Shown here: in pieces, positions 8,814 to 16,971 of the stretch
Layout of the letters: every line of letters begins with the position of its first letter
How positions within the stretch are numbered: the first letter of the stretch is position 1
Origin: an uncultured Oscillibacter sp.
Lineage (GTDB): Bacteria > Bacillota_A > Clostridia > Oscillospirales > Oscillospiraceae
Assembly (NCBI GenBank): GCA_951800675.1
Contig: CATOKC010000016.1
Location: forward strand, 1 to 34,893
Direction: 5' to 3'
DNA: 34,893 bases
Translations under genes and position numbers: made by a program
Notes under the pieces: generated by a model
The model's database searches: none
What the model was told of the DNA's origin: nothing
The model's input: the letters and a program-made list of their open reading frames with translations, nothing else

Positions 8814-9884
8814 TCAGCAGGGCAGCTTGACCTTCCCGTCCATGAAGTCCAGCACCCGCTGGCGCTGGGCCTCGTCCTCAATGGGGGCGGGGCAGTAGTT
8901 GTTGACCCTGCCGCCGGTGTGGACATAGCAGGGAATCAGCTCCGAGGACACGCTTGCCAGCTCCCCGTTCTCCACCTGGAGGATGAGCTGGTAGATGACG
9001 GTCCGATTCTCCGGTCCCCGGCTGCCGCCGAAGCAGAAGTTTCCCAGGGAGTAGACAATCTCCTTGCCCTGGTAGACCTCCCGGGGCTGGAGCACGTGGG
9101 GATGGTTCCCCAGCACCAGGTCCGCGCCGCCGTCCACCAGACGGCGGGAGGCCCGCACCCGCCACGCTTCCGGGGTGTGGGCGCCCTCCGCTCCGCCGTG
9201 GCAAAAAACCACTTGGAAGTCGGATTCCCGCTCCGCCGCCTTGAGGCGCCGGAGGATGCTCCCGGCCTGCCCCTCGTTCCAGAGGCCGTGGCAGATGACG
9301 GCAACGCGGTAACCGTACTTCTCCAGGTAAAAGGTCCGGTCGTTGCCGCCGTATTCCAGACCGGCGGCGGAAACGGCCTTCACCGTGTCCATATAGCCGG
9401 CCGCACCATAGTCTCCCGTGTGGTTGTTGGCCAGGGACACCGCCTCCACGCCGGAGGAGGTGAGAATGTCTGTGTTGGCCGTGGAGGCCCGAAACCAATA
9501 GGCGGGGTCCGTGTCCTTCTCCTTGGGAGTGAGGTTCCGGTCCGTCAGCACGTTTTCCAGGTTCGCCACGGTGAAGTCGTCCGCCTCGAAGATGGGCCGG
9601 ACGTGCTGGAGAAAATACTCCGGTTCCTGCTTGGCGGCGTAGTCCAGGAAGTTTCCCGCCGCCCGCCTGCCGTGGAGGGAGGCCAGCAGCATGTCGCCGG
9701 TGAAGCTGACGACCATGCTGAACGCGTCCTCTGTCTCCCCGGTCCGGGGCATGGTCTCCGCAAGCTCCGGCAGGTCCGGCCGCGGCAACAGGGAGGCATT
9801 GGGGTCCCATTCCGCCGCCGCGGCGGGAACGGCGCACACCAGCAGCTGCAAAACCGCCAGAAGGCCGGCCAGACGGCGTTTCAT
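8814..9884 (-). CDS. CapA family protein (PGA_cap metallophosphatase-like), secreted
   Basis: 356 residues. The N-terminus is a signal peptide (MKRRLAGLLAVLQLLVCAVPAAAA, cut near AAA-EW). Metal-site motifs of the PGA_cap/CapA calcineurin-like fold follow in order: SFTGDMLL, ANLENVLT, SLANNHTGDYG, CHGG, LGNHPHVLQP and YSLGNFCFGG. Proteins of this family take part in poly-gamma-glutamate capsule synthesis or act as uncharacterised exported hydrolases. No capB, capC or capE lies nearby, so a capsule role is not supported here. It appears monocistronic with its own terminator. The ribosome binding site is GAGAGAGGAAAG. Upstream there is only a weak -10-like TATAAA at 9917-9922 with no good -35. 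Confidence 0.88.
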   Translation of the reverse strand: MKRRLAGLLAVLQLLVCAVPAAAAEWDPNASLLPRPDLPELAETMPRTGETEDAFSMVVSFTGDMLLASLHGRRAAGNFLDYAAKQEPEYFLQHVRPIFEADDFTVANLENVLTDRNLTPKEKDTDPAYWFRASTANTDILTSSGVEAVSLANNHTGDYGAAGYMDTVKAVSAAGLEYGGNDRTFYLEKYGYRVAVICHGLWNEGQAGSILRRLKAAERESDFQVVFCHGGAEGAHTPEAWRVRASRRLVDGGADLVLGNHPHVLQPREVYQGKEIVYSLGNFCFGGSRGPENRTVIYQLILQVENGELASVSSELIPCYVHTGGRVNNYCPAPIEDEAQRQRVLDFMDGKVKLPC

Positions 9885-9982
9885 AAGCTTTCCTCTCTCT
9901 CCCGGAACGTTTCCGATTTATAATCTCATTCTAACAGGCTTTCCCCTAAAAGGGAAGGGAAAGATTTCCTGGGAAATCAGAA

Positions 9983-10010
9983 CGGGGCGGAGGAAGAATC
10001 CTCCGCCCCG
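9983..10010 (-). terminator. Stem-loop after mtlD, probable weak terminator
   Basis: Perfect 11-bp GC-rich stem (9983-9993 with 10000-10010) and a 6-nt loop, 14 bases past the mtlD stop. The following minus-strand sequence (TTCTGATTTCC) is only moderately T-rich. A second dyad, GATTTCC-TG-GGAAATC at 9963-9978, follows directly. Confidence 0.6.
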
Positions 10011-10024
10011 CCGGAAGCGGAAAG

Positions 10025-11182
10025 TTACTTTTTGGCAACCGCTAAGGCGTTGTAAACATCCAGAATACGGCCAAACAGGGGACTTTCCACATTCAGGCCG
10101 GAGTAGGCTTCCAGGGCGGCGGCGGGACCCTCGGCCTTAATCTTGGCCTGGAGCTCGACGCTCTGGGGGTCCTCCGGGCAGTCGAACCGCAGGGCGGCGG
10201 CGGCGCCGAAGATCAGGTGGTCCACCGGCAGACCGTAGGAGGCGGTGGTGGCCAGGGGCTTGATGAGCCGGTCCCCGGCCTCCAGCTTCCGAATGGGCTC
10301 CCGGCCCACCCGGAGTACCTCGTCCTCCAGGAAGGGGTTCTGATAGCGGGCGAAAATCTTCTCCACATAGGCGTGGTGCGCGTCCGGGTCGAAGCCGAAC
10401 TCCTTGATAAGGCCCTCGCCGCTCTCGGAGATGGCGGCGTGGACAATCTCCCCGATGGCGGGGTCCGCGATGCTGTCCTTGATGGTTCCATAGCCCCGCA
10501 GGTAGCCAAGGTAGGCGCAGATGGCGTGGCCGCTGTTGAGGGTGAAGAGCTTTCGCTCCAGATAGGCCATCAGGTTGTCCGCGAAGGTGAGGCCCGGGAT
10601 GTCCGGCTTCTCGCCCTTCCAGGCGGCGGCTTCCACGTCCCACTCACAGTAGCGCTCTACGGCGGCGTCCAGGATGTTGTCAAAGCTGGGCTTGGGGCAG
10701 ATGCGGTCCACGGCGCAGTCGGCAAAGCCGATATGCTCCTCCAGGAAGGCGGTTTCCTCCTGGCTCAGGTGCTTCACCACCTCGTTTTTCAGGCGGGTGG
10801 TGGTGCGCAGGCCGTTCTCGCAGCACACCACGTTCATGGGCTCCGTGTTCCCGGCCCGGATGCGGGTCTGAATACCCCCCGCGATGGACTTGGCGATGAT
10901 GGGCAGGACGTTGGGACCCACGGCGGTGGTGATGAGGGAGCATTGGGCCACCTTTTGGGCGAACTCCGGGGAGGTGGAGATTACGCCGTCCACATTGCGG
11001 ATGGCGGTTTCGCCGGGCTCCTTGTCCAGAATGTGAACCGTGTAGCCGTGATCCCGGTTCAGCGCCTCGATGATGGGCTCCACCACGTCCGCAAAGGTGA
11101 CGTGCCAGCCCGCCTGGCTGAGCAGGGCCCCGATGAACCCCCGGCCGATGTTGCCCGCGCCGATTTGAATTGCCTGTTTCAT
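10025..11182 (-). CDS. mtlD: Mannitol-1-phosphate 5-dehydrogenase
   Basis: 385 residues, the usual length for MtlD. It oxidises mannitol 1-phosphate to fructose 6-phosphate with NAD+. The N-terminal NAD-binding loop is AIQIGAGNIGRGFIG. The long-chain polyol dehydrogenase region follows (VVCCENG; ECDVEAAAW-like segment; LFTLNSGHAICAYLGYLRG with the conserved Asn/His). The start ATG has AGGAGG seven bases upstream. Its partner importer mtlA lies about 4 kb away beyond pgi and glmS and is transcribed in the same direction but from a separate unit. Upstream there is a candidate cre site (11213-11228) for catabolite control. Confidence 0.96.
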   Translation of the reverse strand: MKQAIQIGAGNIGRGFIGALLSQAGWHVTFADVVEPIIEALNRDHGYTVHILDKEPGETAIRNVDGVISTSPEFAQKVAQCSLITTAVGPNVLPIIAKSIAGGIQTRIRAGNTEPMNVVCCENGLRTTTRLKNEVVKHLSQEETAFLEEHIGFADCAVDRICPKPSFDNILDAAVERYCEWDVEAAAWKGEKPDIPGLTFADNLMAYLERKLFTLNSGHAICAYLGYLRGYGTIKDSIADPAIGEIVHAAISESGEGLIKEFGFDPDAHHAYVEKIFARYQNPFLEDEVLRVGREPIRKLEAGDRLIKPLATTASYGLPVDHLIFGAAAALRFDCPEDPQSVELQAKIKAEGPAAALEAYSGLNVESPLFGRILDVYNALAVAKK

Positions 11183-11212
11183 AGACGCCTCCTGAAAGTA
11201 AAGATTTGGGTG

Positions 11213-11228
11213 CGGTAATCGTTTTCAC
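11213..11228 (-). promoter_or_regulatory. Candidate catabolite-responsive element (cre) ahead of mtlD
   Basis: Minus-strand GTGAAAACGATTACCG matches the core TGNAANCGNWNNC of the Firmicute CcpA operator at every fixed position; the outer W positions do not match. It lies 31 bases upstream of the mtlD start. Motif match only; no ccpA gene is in the window. Confidence 0.4.
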
Positions 11229-11240
11229 ACTGGTTTGAAG

Positions 11241-11273
11241 AAGGCCGCCTCGCTTATGGGACGGGGCGGCCTT
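11241..11273 (-). terminator. Probable terminator between pgi and mtlD
   Basis: 9-bp stem AAGGCCGCC/GGCGGCCTT (11241-11249 with 11265-11273) 42 bases past the pgi stop. The minus-strand tail is CTTCTTC, a weak U-tract, so read-through into mtlD is possible. Confidence 0.5.
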
Positions 11274-11314
11274 TGGTGAGCGGCTTTACGCTGCGGTCTG
11301 CCGCAAAAAGCGGC

Positions 11315-12652
11315 TTACTTGCCCAGCTTGGCTTCCAGCTCGGCCTTCTGGGCCTCATAGCCGGGCTTGCCCAGCAGGGCGAACATGTTCTTCTTGTAAG
11401 CCTCCACGCCGGGCTGGTCGAAGGGGTTGACCTCCAGCAGGTAGCCGGACAATCCGCAGGCGTACTCGAAGAAGTAGATGAGCTGGCCCAGGGAGTCGGC
11501 GCTCTTGCCGTCGGTTTCCACGATGACGTTGGGCACGCCGCCCTCGGTGTGGGCAAGCAGGGTGCCCTCCATGGCCTTGTCCCGGATGTAGTCCATGGAT
11601 TCTCCGGCCAGGAAGTTCAGCCCGTCGCCGTTGACCTCGTCCTTGGGAACCAGCAGCTGGTGCTGGGAGGCCCCCAGGCGGACCACGGTCTCAAACATGA
11701 TGCGCCGCCCGGCCTGGATATACTGGCCCATGGAGTGAAGGTCCGCGGTGAACTCCACACTTGCGGGGAAGAGGCCCTTGCCGTCCTTGCCCTCGCTCTC
11801 GCCGTAGAGCTGCTTCCACCACTCCAGCATGAAGCGGAAGGCGGGGTCGTAGCAGGCCAGCACCTCGATGCTCCAGCCCTTCTGATACAGCGCGTCCCGG
11901 AGGGCGGCGTAGGTCCAGGCCGGGTTTTCATAGGAGGCGGTCTCGCAGACCTTCATCATCTTGGCCGCGCCGCCCATGAGCTCTTCAACGCTGATTCCGG
12001 CCACGGCGATGGGCAGCAGGCCCACGGCGGTGAGGACGGAGTACCGCCCGCCCACGCCGTCGGGCACCACAAAGCTCTCCCAGCCCTCCTCGTTGGCCAG
12101 GGATTTCAAGGCCCCCCGGGCCTTGTCGGTGGTGGCGTAAATGCGCCCCTTGGCCCCGGCCTTGCCGTATTTCTTCTCCAGGGCGTCCCGGAAGAAGCGG
12201 AAGGCCACGGCGGGCTCGGTGGTGGTGCCGGACTTGGAGATGACGTTGACGGAGAAATCCTCGTCCCCGATGAGGTCAAAGACCTCCTGCATGGCGTCGG
12301 CGGAGAGGCCGTTGCCCACGAAATAGATGTTGGGGGTTTTTTTGTTTTTCTTCTGGTTGTAGTTGGGGGAGCAGAGGTATTCCACCACGCCCCGGGCGCC
12401 CAGGTAGCTTCCGCCGATGCCGATGACCACCAGGGCCTTGGAGTTGCCCTGAATTTTCCTGGCGGCGGCCTGGATGCGGGCGAACTCCTCCTTGTCGTAG
12501 TCCACGGGGAGGCGGACCCAGTCGGTGAACTCGCGGCCCGCTCCGGTGTGCTTCTGGAGCTTTTCCTGGGCCTCCGCCAGCCGGGGGGCGGCGGCGTTCT
12601 GGTAATCGGCGGGGATAAAGTTTTCGATCTGGAAGGATTTGACGTTCAGCAT
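11315..12652 (-). CDS. pgi: Glucose-6-phosphate isomerase
   Basis: 445 residues from the ATG at 12650-12652. GGAAAGGAAG lies seven bases upstream, and [14 protein letters not shown] suits the short Firmicute Pgi type; a longer frame to 12778 runs across the promoter and is rejected. It interconverts glucose 6-phosphate and fructose 6-phosphate. Signatures are [18 protein letters not shown], the sugar-phosphate-binding [16 protein letters not shown], the [21 protein letters not shown]-terminal region and [13 protein letters not shown]. It is transcribed divergently from glmS and uses the same substrate pool. Its own promoter is at 12725-12753. Confidence 0.97.
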   Translation of the reverse strand: MLNVKSFQIENFIPADYQNAAAPRLAEAQEKLQKHTGAGREFTDWVRLPVDYDKEEFARIQAAARKIQGNSKALVVIGIGGSYLGARGVVEYLCSPNYNQKKNKKTPNIYFVGNGLSADAMQEVFDLIGDEDFSVNVISKSGTTTEPAVAFRFFRDALEKKYGKAGAKGRIYATTDKARGALKSLANEEGWESFVVPDGVGGRYSVLTAVGLLPIAVAGISVEELMGGAAKMMKVCETASYENPAWTYAALRDALYQKGWSIEVLACYDPAFRFMLEWWKQLYGESEGKDGKGLFPASVEFTADLHSMGQYIQAGRRIMFETVVRLGASQHQLLVPKDEVNGDGLNFLAGESMDYIRDKAMEGTLLAHTEGGVPNVIVETDGKSADSLGQLIYFFEYACGLSGYLLEVNPFDQPGVEAYKKNMFALLGKPGYEAQKAELEAKLGK

Positions 12653-12724
12653 GATGCAGCTTCCTTTCCGTGAGGTTTCATGGATTTTGTGGGCTCCGGC
12701 GGAGCCGGGAACCGTATTGAGATT

Positions 12725-12753
12725 AGTATACCATTTTGCCAGGGCGGCGGCAA
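12725..12753 (-). promoter_or_regulatory. Sigma-A promoter of pgi
   Basis: Minus strand: -35 TTGCCG (12748-12753), 17-bp spacer, -10 TATACT (12725-12730). The leader is about 65 nt. Only 58 bp separate its -35 box from that of the divergent glmS promoter. Confidence 0.75.
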
Positions 12754-12794
12754 GACGCGGAGGGGGAAAAGTTGGCAAAATTTTCGGACAGGGG

Positions 12795-12806
12795 CCGGAT
12801 GTCCGG
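12795..12806. repeat. Dyad CCGGA-TG-TCCGG ahead of the glmS promoter
   Basis: Near-perfect palindrome ending five bases upstream of the glmS -35 box, within a wider GGACA...TGTCC repeat (12786-12804). It is a possible operator in the shared pgi/glmS control region. Short palindromes in GC-rich DNA can arise by chance. Confidence 0.3.
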
Positions 12807-12811
12807 GTGAG

Positions 12812-12840
12812 TTGACATTTGTGCCCCGCTTTCGTATAAT
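12812..12840 (+). promoter_or_regulatory. Consensus sigma-A promoter of glmS
   Basis: TTGACA (12812-12817), 17-bp spacer, TATAAT (12835-12840): both hexamers match consensus at all six positions. Transcription should begin near 12847, about 60 nt before the ribozyme cleavage site. Confidence 0.92.
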
Positions 12841-12902
12841 GCAGTAAGGCCGAAAGGCCGGGACAAAATCGCAGAGGTGAAAGGAGGCCATGGGAAAATT
12901 CC

Positions 12903-13085
12903 CATCAAAGCGCCATGCGCCGGCTTCGGCCGGATAACGAGGTGAGGGGAGTATCGAGTTGTTCGGCGGATGCCCCTCCGTGCCCTGGGCGGGCGCGTGA
13001 CACGGCTTACAAATATGCGGGCGACCGCAAAACAGAAGGGCCGTGACCGTCCTGAGGAGACAAGTGACTGCGCATTTGTCCTCTT
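12903..13085 (+). ncRNA. glmS ribozyme/riboswitch (glucosamine-6-phosphate-activated)
   Basis: The 5' leader of glmS carries the conserved core of the glmS catalytic riboswitch. The cleavage context is AAAGCGCC, with scission expected between A12909 and G12910. The P1 hairpin CCGGCTTCGGCCGG follows. The conserved core then runs from AACGAGG through GTATCGAG to TTCGGCGGATGCC (12936-12975), and the P2.1 arms GAGGGGA/CCCCTC flank it. P3 (CCGTG/CACGG) and a final helix at about 13054-13084 complete it. In this class glucosamine 6-phosphate acts as cofactor for self-cleavage, which destabilises the glmS mRNA. The element ends about 30 nt before the glmS start and its AGGAGG site. Confidence 0.95.
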
Positions 13086-13115
13086 AATTTTTCAAATTAG
13101 GAGGAACGAATTTCC

Positions 13116-14954
13116 ATGTGTGGAATTGTTGGCTTTGTAGGCCAAAAGCAGGCCGCCCCCGTGCTGCTGGAGGGCCTGAGGCAGATGGAGTACCGGGGGT
13201 ATGACTCGGCGGGCGTGGCCGTCCGGTCGGAGACCAAGGGACTTCAGGTCCGCAAGTCCAAGGGCCGCTTACAGGTCCTGGCGGACCTGACTCATGACGG
13301 GGTGGACCTGGAGGGAACCCTGGGTATCGGGCACACCCGTTGGGCCACCCACGGGGAGCCCAACGACGTCAACGCCCACCCCCACGTCAGCGGGGACGGA
13401 AAAATCGCCCTGGTACATAACGGCATCATAGAGAATTACCTGGAGCTGAAAGAGCTCCTTACCCGGCGGGGGGTGGCCTTCACCTCCGAGACGGACACGG
13501 AAGTCGCGGCCCACCTCCTGGAGTTTCACTACCAGGAGTGCGGGAACATGCTGGAAGCCGTGGGCCGGTGCCTGCGGCGGATTGAGGGGTCCTATGCCTT
13601 CGGCATCATCTGCTCCGACTACCCCAACGCCCTCATCGCCGCCCGGAAGGACAGCCCGCTGATCATCGGCTTTGGGGAGGGGGAGAACTTCATCGCCTCC
13701 GACGCCACCGCCATCATCCGCCACACCCGGGACGTGGCCTATATGAACGACGGGGAAATCGCCGTGCTGACGGCGGAGAGTGTGGATGTGTTCGACGATG
13801 AGCTGAACCCCCTGGAGAAACAGCGCGGCCGCGTTGACTGGGACGCGGCCTCCGCTGAGAAGGGCGGCTTCCCCCACTTCATGTTCAAGGAGATTCTGGA
13901 ACAGCCGGAGGCCCTGCGAAAGACCATCTCACCCCGCATCCGGGAGGGGCGTGTGGTGCTGGACGACATCCGCCTGACGGAAGACTACGTCAAAAGCATC
14001 TCCCACATCTACATGATTGCCTGCGGCTCCGCCTATCATGCGGGCGTGGTGGGGAAATACACCTGGGAGCGTCTGCTCCGCCGCCCGGTGGAGGTGGCGC
14101 TGGCCTCGGAATTCCGATACAGTGAGCCTCTGGTGGATGAGCACACCCTGGTCATTGCCATCAGCCAGTCCGGGGAGACCCTGGACACCATGGCCGCCCT
14201 GCGGGAGGCCAAGCGCCTGGGAGGCCGGACCCTGGCCATCTGCAACGTGGTGGGCAGCTCCATCGCCCGGGAGGCGGACGACGTGCTCTACACCTGGGCC
14301 GGGCCGGAAATCGCCGTGGCTACCAGCAAGGGCTATTCCACCCAGCTGGCGGCGCTGAACCTGGTGGGGCTGTATCTGGCGGACCTGCTGGGGACGGTGG
14401 AGAAAAGCGAATACGACGCGATATTGACGGAGCTCCAGGCTCTGCCGGAGAAGACGCGGAAGGTTCTCACGAACTTTGAGGACACGAAGTACTTCGCCTC
14501 CCGTTTCTTCAACCACGACAGCATTTTCTTCATTGGACGAAACCTGGATTACGCCATGGGCTTAGAGGGCTCCTTGAAGCTGAAGGAAATCAGCTACATC
14601 CACTCGGAGGCCTACGCCTCCGGAGAGCTGAAGCACGGGACCATCTCCCTCATCGAGCCGGGGACGCTGGTGGTGGCCCTGGGGACCTATGCCGCCCTCT
14701 TTGACAAGGCCATGAGCAACGTGGTGGAGGTAAAGGCCCGGGGGGCCACGGTGCTGGCCGTCACCACGGAAGGGCTCCGGGAGCGGATGGCCAAGACCGC
14801 CGACGCGGTTGTCGCCGTGCCGGAGACCCACCCCTTGCTCCAGCCGTCTTTGTCCATTGTGCCCCTCCAGCTCTTCGCCTATTACGTGGCCCTCCAGCGG
14901 GGCTGTGACATCGACAAGCCGAGAAATTTGGCAAAGTCTGTAACCGTTGAATAA
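13116..14954 (+). CDS. glmS: Glutamine--fructose-6-phosphate aminotransferase (isomerising)
   Basis: 612 residues, full length. It makes glucosamine 6-phosphate from fructose 6-phosphate and glutamine, the first step toward UDP-GlcNAc, peptidoglycan and other amino sugars. The N-terminal Ntn glutaminase begins MCGIVGFVG, so Cys2 becomes the nucleophile after Met removal; LRQMEYRGYDSAG and IGHTRWATHG follow. Two SIS sugar-isomerase domains carry IACGSAYHAG and ISQSGETLDT. The isomerase His lies in ASGELKHGTI. The C-terminal tail IDKPRNLAKSVTVE is the strict family ending. AGGAGG at 13099-13104 precedes the ATG. Expression should be fed back by the leader ribozyme. Confidence 0.98.
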   Translation: MCGIVGFVGQKQAAPVLLEGLRQMEYRGYDSAGVAVRSETKGLQVRKSKGRLQVLADLTHDGVDLEGTLGIGHTRWATHGEPNDVNAHPHVSGDGKIALVHNGIIENYLELKELLTRRGVAFTSETDTEVAAHLLEFHYQECGNMLEAVGRCLRRIEGSYAFGIICSDYPNALIAARKDSPLIIGFGEGENFIASDATAIIRHTRDVAYMNDGEIAVLTAESVDVFDDELNPLEKQRGRVDWDAASAEKGGFPHFMFKEILEQPEALRKTISPRIREGRVVLDDIRLTEDYVKSISHIYMIACGSAYHAGVVGKYTWERLLRRPVEVALASEFRYSEPLVDEHTLVIAISQSGETLDTMAALREAKRLGGRTLAICNVVGSSIAREADDVLYTWAGPEIAVATSKGYSTQLAALNLVGLYLADLLGTVEKSEYDAILTELQALPEKTRKVLTNFEDTKYFASRFFNHDSIFFIGRNLDYAMGLEGSLKLKEISYIHSEAYASGELKHGTISLIEPGTLVVALGTYAALFDKAMSNVVEVKARGATVLAVTTEGLRERMAKTADAVVAVPETHPLLQPSLSIVPLQLFAYYVALQRGCDIDKPRNLAKSVTVE

Positions 14955-14963
14955 CTAGTATGG

Positions 14964-15000
14964 AGACAGCCGGACCGCAAGGTCCGGCTGTCTGATTGTC
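14964..15000 (+). terminator. Stem-loop terminator after glmS
   Basis: Perfect 13-bp stem (14964-14976 with 14981-14993) with GCAA tetraloop, nine bases past the glmS stop. The tail (GATTGTC) is a weak U-tract. It sits between convergent glmS and mtlA. Confidence 0.7.
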
Positions 15001-15015
15001 TGGCCTGCCTCGGGC

Positions 15016-16887
15016 TTATTCCAGGCCGTTTAGCAGCTTGTAGAGCTGGTCCACACTGGCGTTGTCCACCAGGGCGTCGGTGTCCTCCTCGGTCTCGGCC
15101 ACCTCGACGATTTTGCCCAGGATACCCAGGTGGTCCTCTCCGGTGGAGGCGATGCCCACCACCAGACGGACGGTCTCGTCTCCCCACTCGATGCCCTCGG
15201 GATAGGTCATGACGATGAGTCCGGTTTTCTTGATGGCCTTCCGGGATTCCTCGGTGCCGTGGGGGATGGCCACATGGCTGCCGATGGCCACGGAGAAGCT
15301 GGCCTCCCGGTCCAGCATGCCCTGGATATAGGCCTCCTCCACATAGCCGCTTTCCACCATCCGTTTGCCCACGGCCTTGATGGCCTCCTCGGGGCTGACG
15401 GGCTTGCAGTTCAGGACAATGTTTTTCTTCTCCAGCAGGATGGGGTGCTCCGCGGCGGCGGGGGCCTCTTCCACGGCGGCGGGGGCGGGGACGGAACCGC
15501 CCTTCCGGGCGTCCAGCAGCTCCTGCACCAGGGTGTTGTACTCCGGCGCGCCCATGAAGTTCTTGATGGGGATGATCCGGGCCTGGGGAGCCCGCTGGGC
15601 GGCCCGGCCGGAGAGCTCGTGGTGGGTGACGACGATCTGGCAGTCGCCGGGAATCTCGCCCACGGGGAAGTGGATGACCTCAATGTCCGTGATGCCCGCG
15701 TCCTTGAGCTTGTTGCGGACCATGGTGGCCCCCATGGCGGAGGAACCCATGCCCGCGTCGCAGGCGAAGACGATCTTCCGGACGTCCTTAGCGGAGACGG
15801 AGGCGCCAGCGGGAGCGGTCTGGCCCTTGGAAGCGGCCTTGGAGGCGGCGACCTGGGCCTGGGCCTCTTCCAGGCTGGCGTCCTTGCCGAAGAATTTCAG
15901 CAGGAACACGGAGATGAGGAAGCTGACCACGGCGGCGATGCCGATGCCCGCGATGTTGGCGAGGTATCCGCCCCTGGGGGTCATGAGCATTTCCGCGATG
16001 ATGCTGCCGGGGGAGGCCGCGGCCGCCAGGCCGCCGCCCAGGGCGGAGAGGGTGAAGATGCCCACGATGTTGCCGATCATGGGGCCCAGGATGACGATGG
16101 GGTTCATGAGGACATAGGGGAAGTAAATCTCATGGATGCCGCCCACGAACTGAATGACGGCGGCGGCTCCGGCGGAGGAGCGGGTTTCGCCCTTGCCCGC
16201 CACGCAGTAGGCCAGCAGGAGGCCAAGGCCCGGCCCGGGGTTGGACTCGATCATGAAGAGGATGGACTTGCCCATTTCCATGGCCTGTTCCGTGCCGATG
16301 GGGGTAAAGACGCCGTGGTTGATGGCGTTGTTCAGGAAGAGGACCTTGGCGGGCTCCACCAGGACGGCGGTGAGGGGCAGCAGGCTCCGGTCCACCAGGA
16401 ACTGCACGCCCGCGCCCAGCCAGCCGGTGAGGGTCACGCAGACGGGGGCGATGACGTAGATGGACAAAATAGCCAGGATCGCGCCGATGATGCCCACGGA
16501 GAAGTTGTTGACCACCATTTCAAAGCCGGCGGGGATATGGCCCTCCATGGACTTGTCAAACTTTTTGATGCACCAGCCGCCCAAGGGGCCGCAGATCATA
16601 GCCCCGATGAACATGGTGCTCTCCGTGGCGGCGATGGCGCCCAGGGTGGCCAGGGCGCCGGTAACCGCGCCTTTCTGCCCGCCCACGGCCTTGCCGCCGG
16701 TGTAGCCGATTAGGATGGGGAGCAGGAAGCGGAGCATGGGTCCCACCATGCCGTTGATGGTGTCGTTGGGGAACCAGCCGTCCGGGATGAAGAAGGCGGC
16801 GATCAGGCCCCAGGCGATGAAGGCTCCAATGTTGGGCATGACCATGCCGCTGAGGAACCGTCCAAATTTTTGGACTTTTTCTTTCAT
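15016..16887 (-). CDS. mtlA: PTS mannitol transporter, EIICBA
   Basis: 623 residues, full-length C-B-A order in one chain. The membrane IIC domain (about 1-340) begins FGRFLSGMVMPNIGAFIAWG and holds the mannitol signatures NPGPGLGLLLAY and GGIHEIYFPYVL. A Gln/Ala-rich linker leads to IIB with its phosphocysteine Cys376 in VFACDAGMGSSA. A second Pro/Ala-rich linker leads to IIA with phospho-His543 in SHVAIPHGTEES. It imports mannitol while phosphorylating it to mannitol 1-phosphate. It lies 84 bases after the 1-phosphofructokinase gene, with a perfect 20-bp palindrome in between, and converges on glmS. The matching mtlD is in the window but in another transcription unit. Confidence 0.96.
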   Translation of the reverse strand: MKEKVQKFGRFLSGMVMPNIGAFIAWGLIAAFFIPDGWFPNDTINGMVGPMLRFLLPILIGYTGGKAVGGQKGAVTGALATLGAIAATESTMFIGAMICGPLGGWCIKKFDKSMEGHIPAGFEMVVNNFSVGIIGAILAILSIYVIAPVCVTLTGWLGAGVQFLVDRSLLPLTAVLVEPAKVLFLNNAINHGVFTPIGTEQAMEMGKSILFMIESNPGPGLGLLLAYCVAGKGETRSSAGAAAVIQFVGGIHEIYFPYVLMNPIVILGPMIGNIVGIFTLSALGGGLAAAASPGSIIAEMLMTPRGGYLANIAGIGIAAVVSFLISVFLLKFFGKDASLEEAQAQVAASKAASKGQTAPAGASVSAKDVRKIVFACDAGMGSSAMGATMVRNKLKDAGITDIEVIHFPVGEIPGDCQIVVTHHELSGRAAQRAPQARIIPIKNFMGAPEYNTLVQELLDARKGGSVPAPAAVEEAPAAAEHPILLEKKNIVLNCKPVSPEEAIKAVGKRMVESGYVEEAYIQGMLDREASFSVAIGSHVAIPHGTEESRKAIKKTGLIVMTYPEGIEWGDETVRLVVGIASTGEDHLGILGKIVEVAETEEDTDALVDNASVDQLYKLLNGLE

Positions 16888-16923
16888 AGATGAACGTCCT
16901 TTCTCATGATATGTTAGGGGTCA

Positions 16924-16943
16924 GGAAGCGGTATACCGCTTCC
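16924..16943. repeat. Perfect 20-bp palindrome between fruK and mtlA
   Basis: GGAAGCGGTATACCGCTTCC is its own reverse complement over 20 bp with no spacer. It lies 28 bases past the fruK stop and 36 bases before the mtlA start. No T-tract follows in either direction, so an operator or an mRNA-processing/stability hairpin fits better than a terminator. Confidence 0.7.
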
Positions 16944-16971
16944 CGGCTAAGGAAAAGGTAGAAACAGGGGG

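Noticed and set aside
15130..16713. 527-codon open frame on the plus strand over mtlA
   Set aside because: Antisense shadow of mtlA; Gly/Asp/His-rich with no domain pattern.
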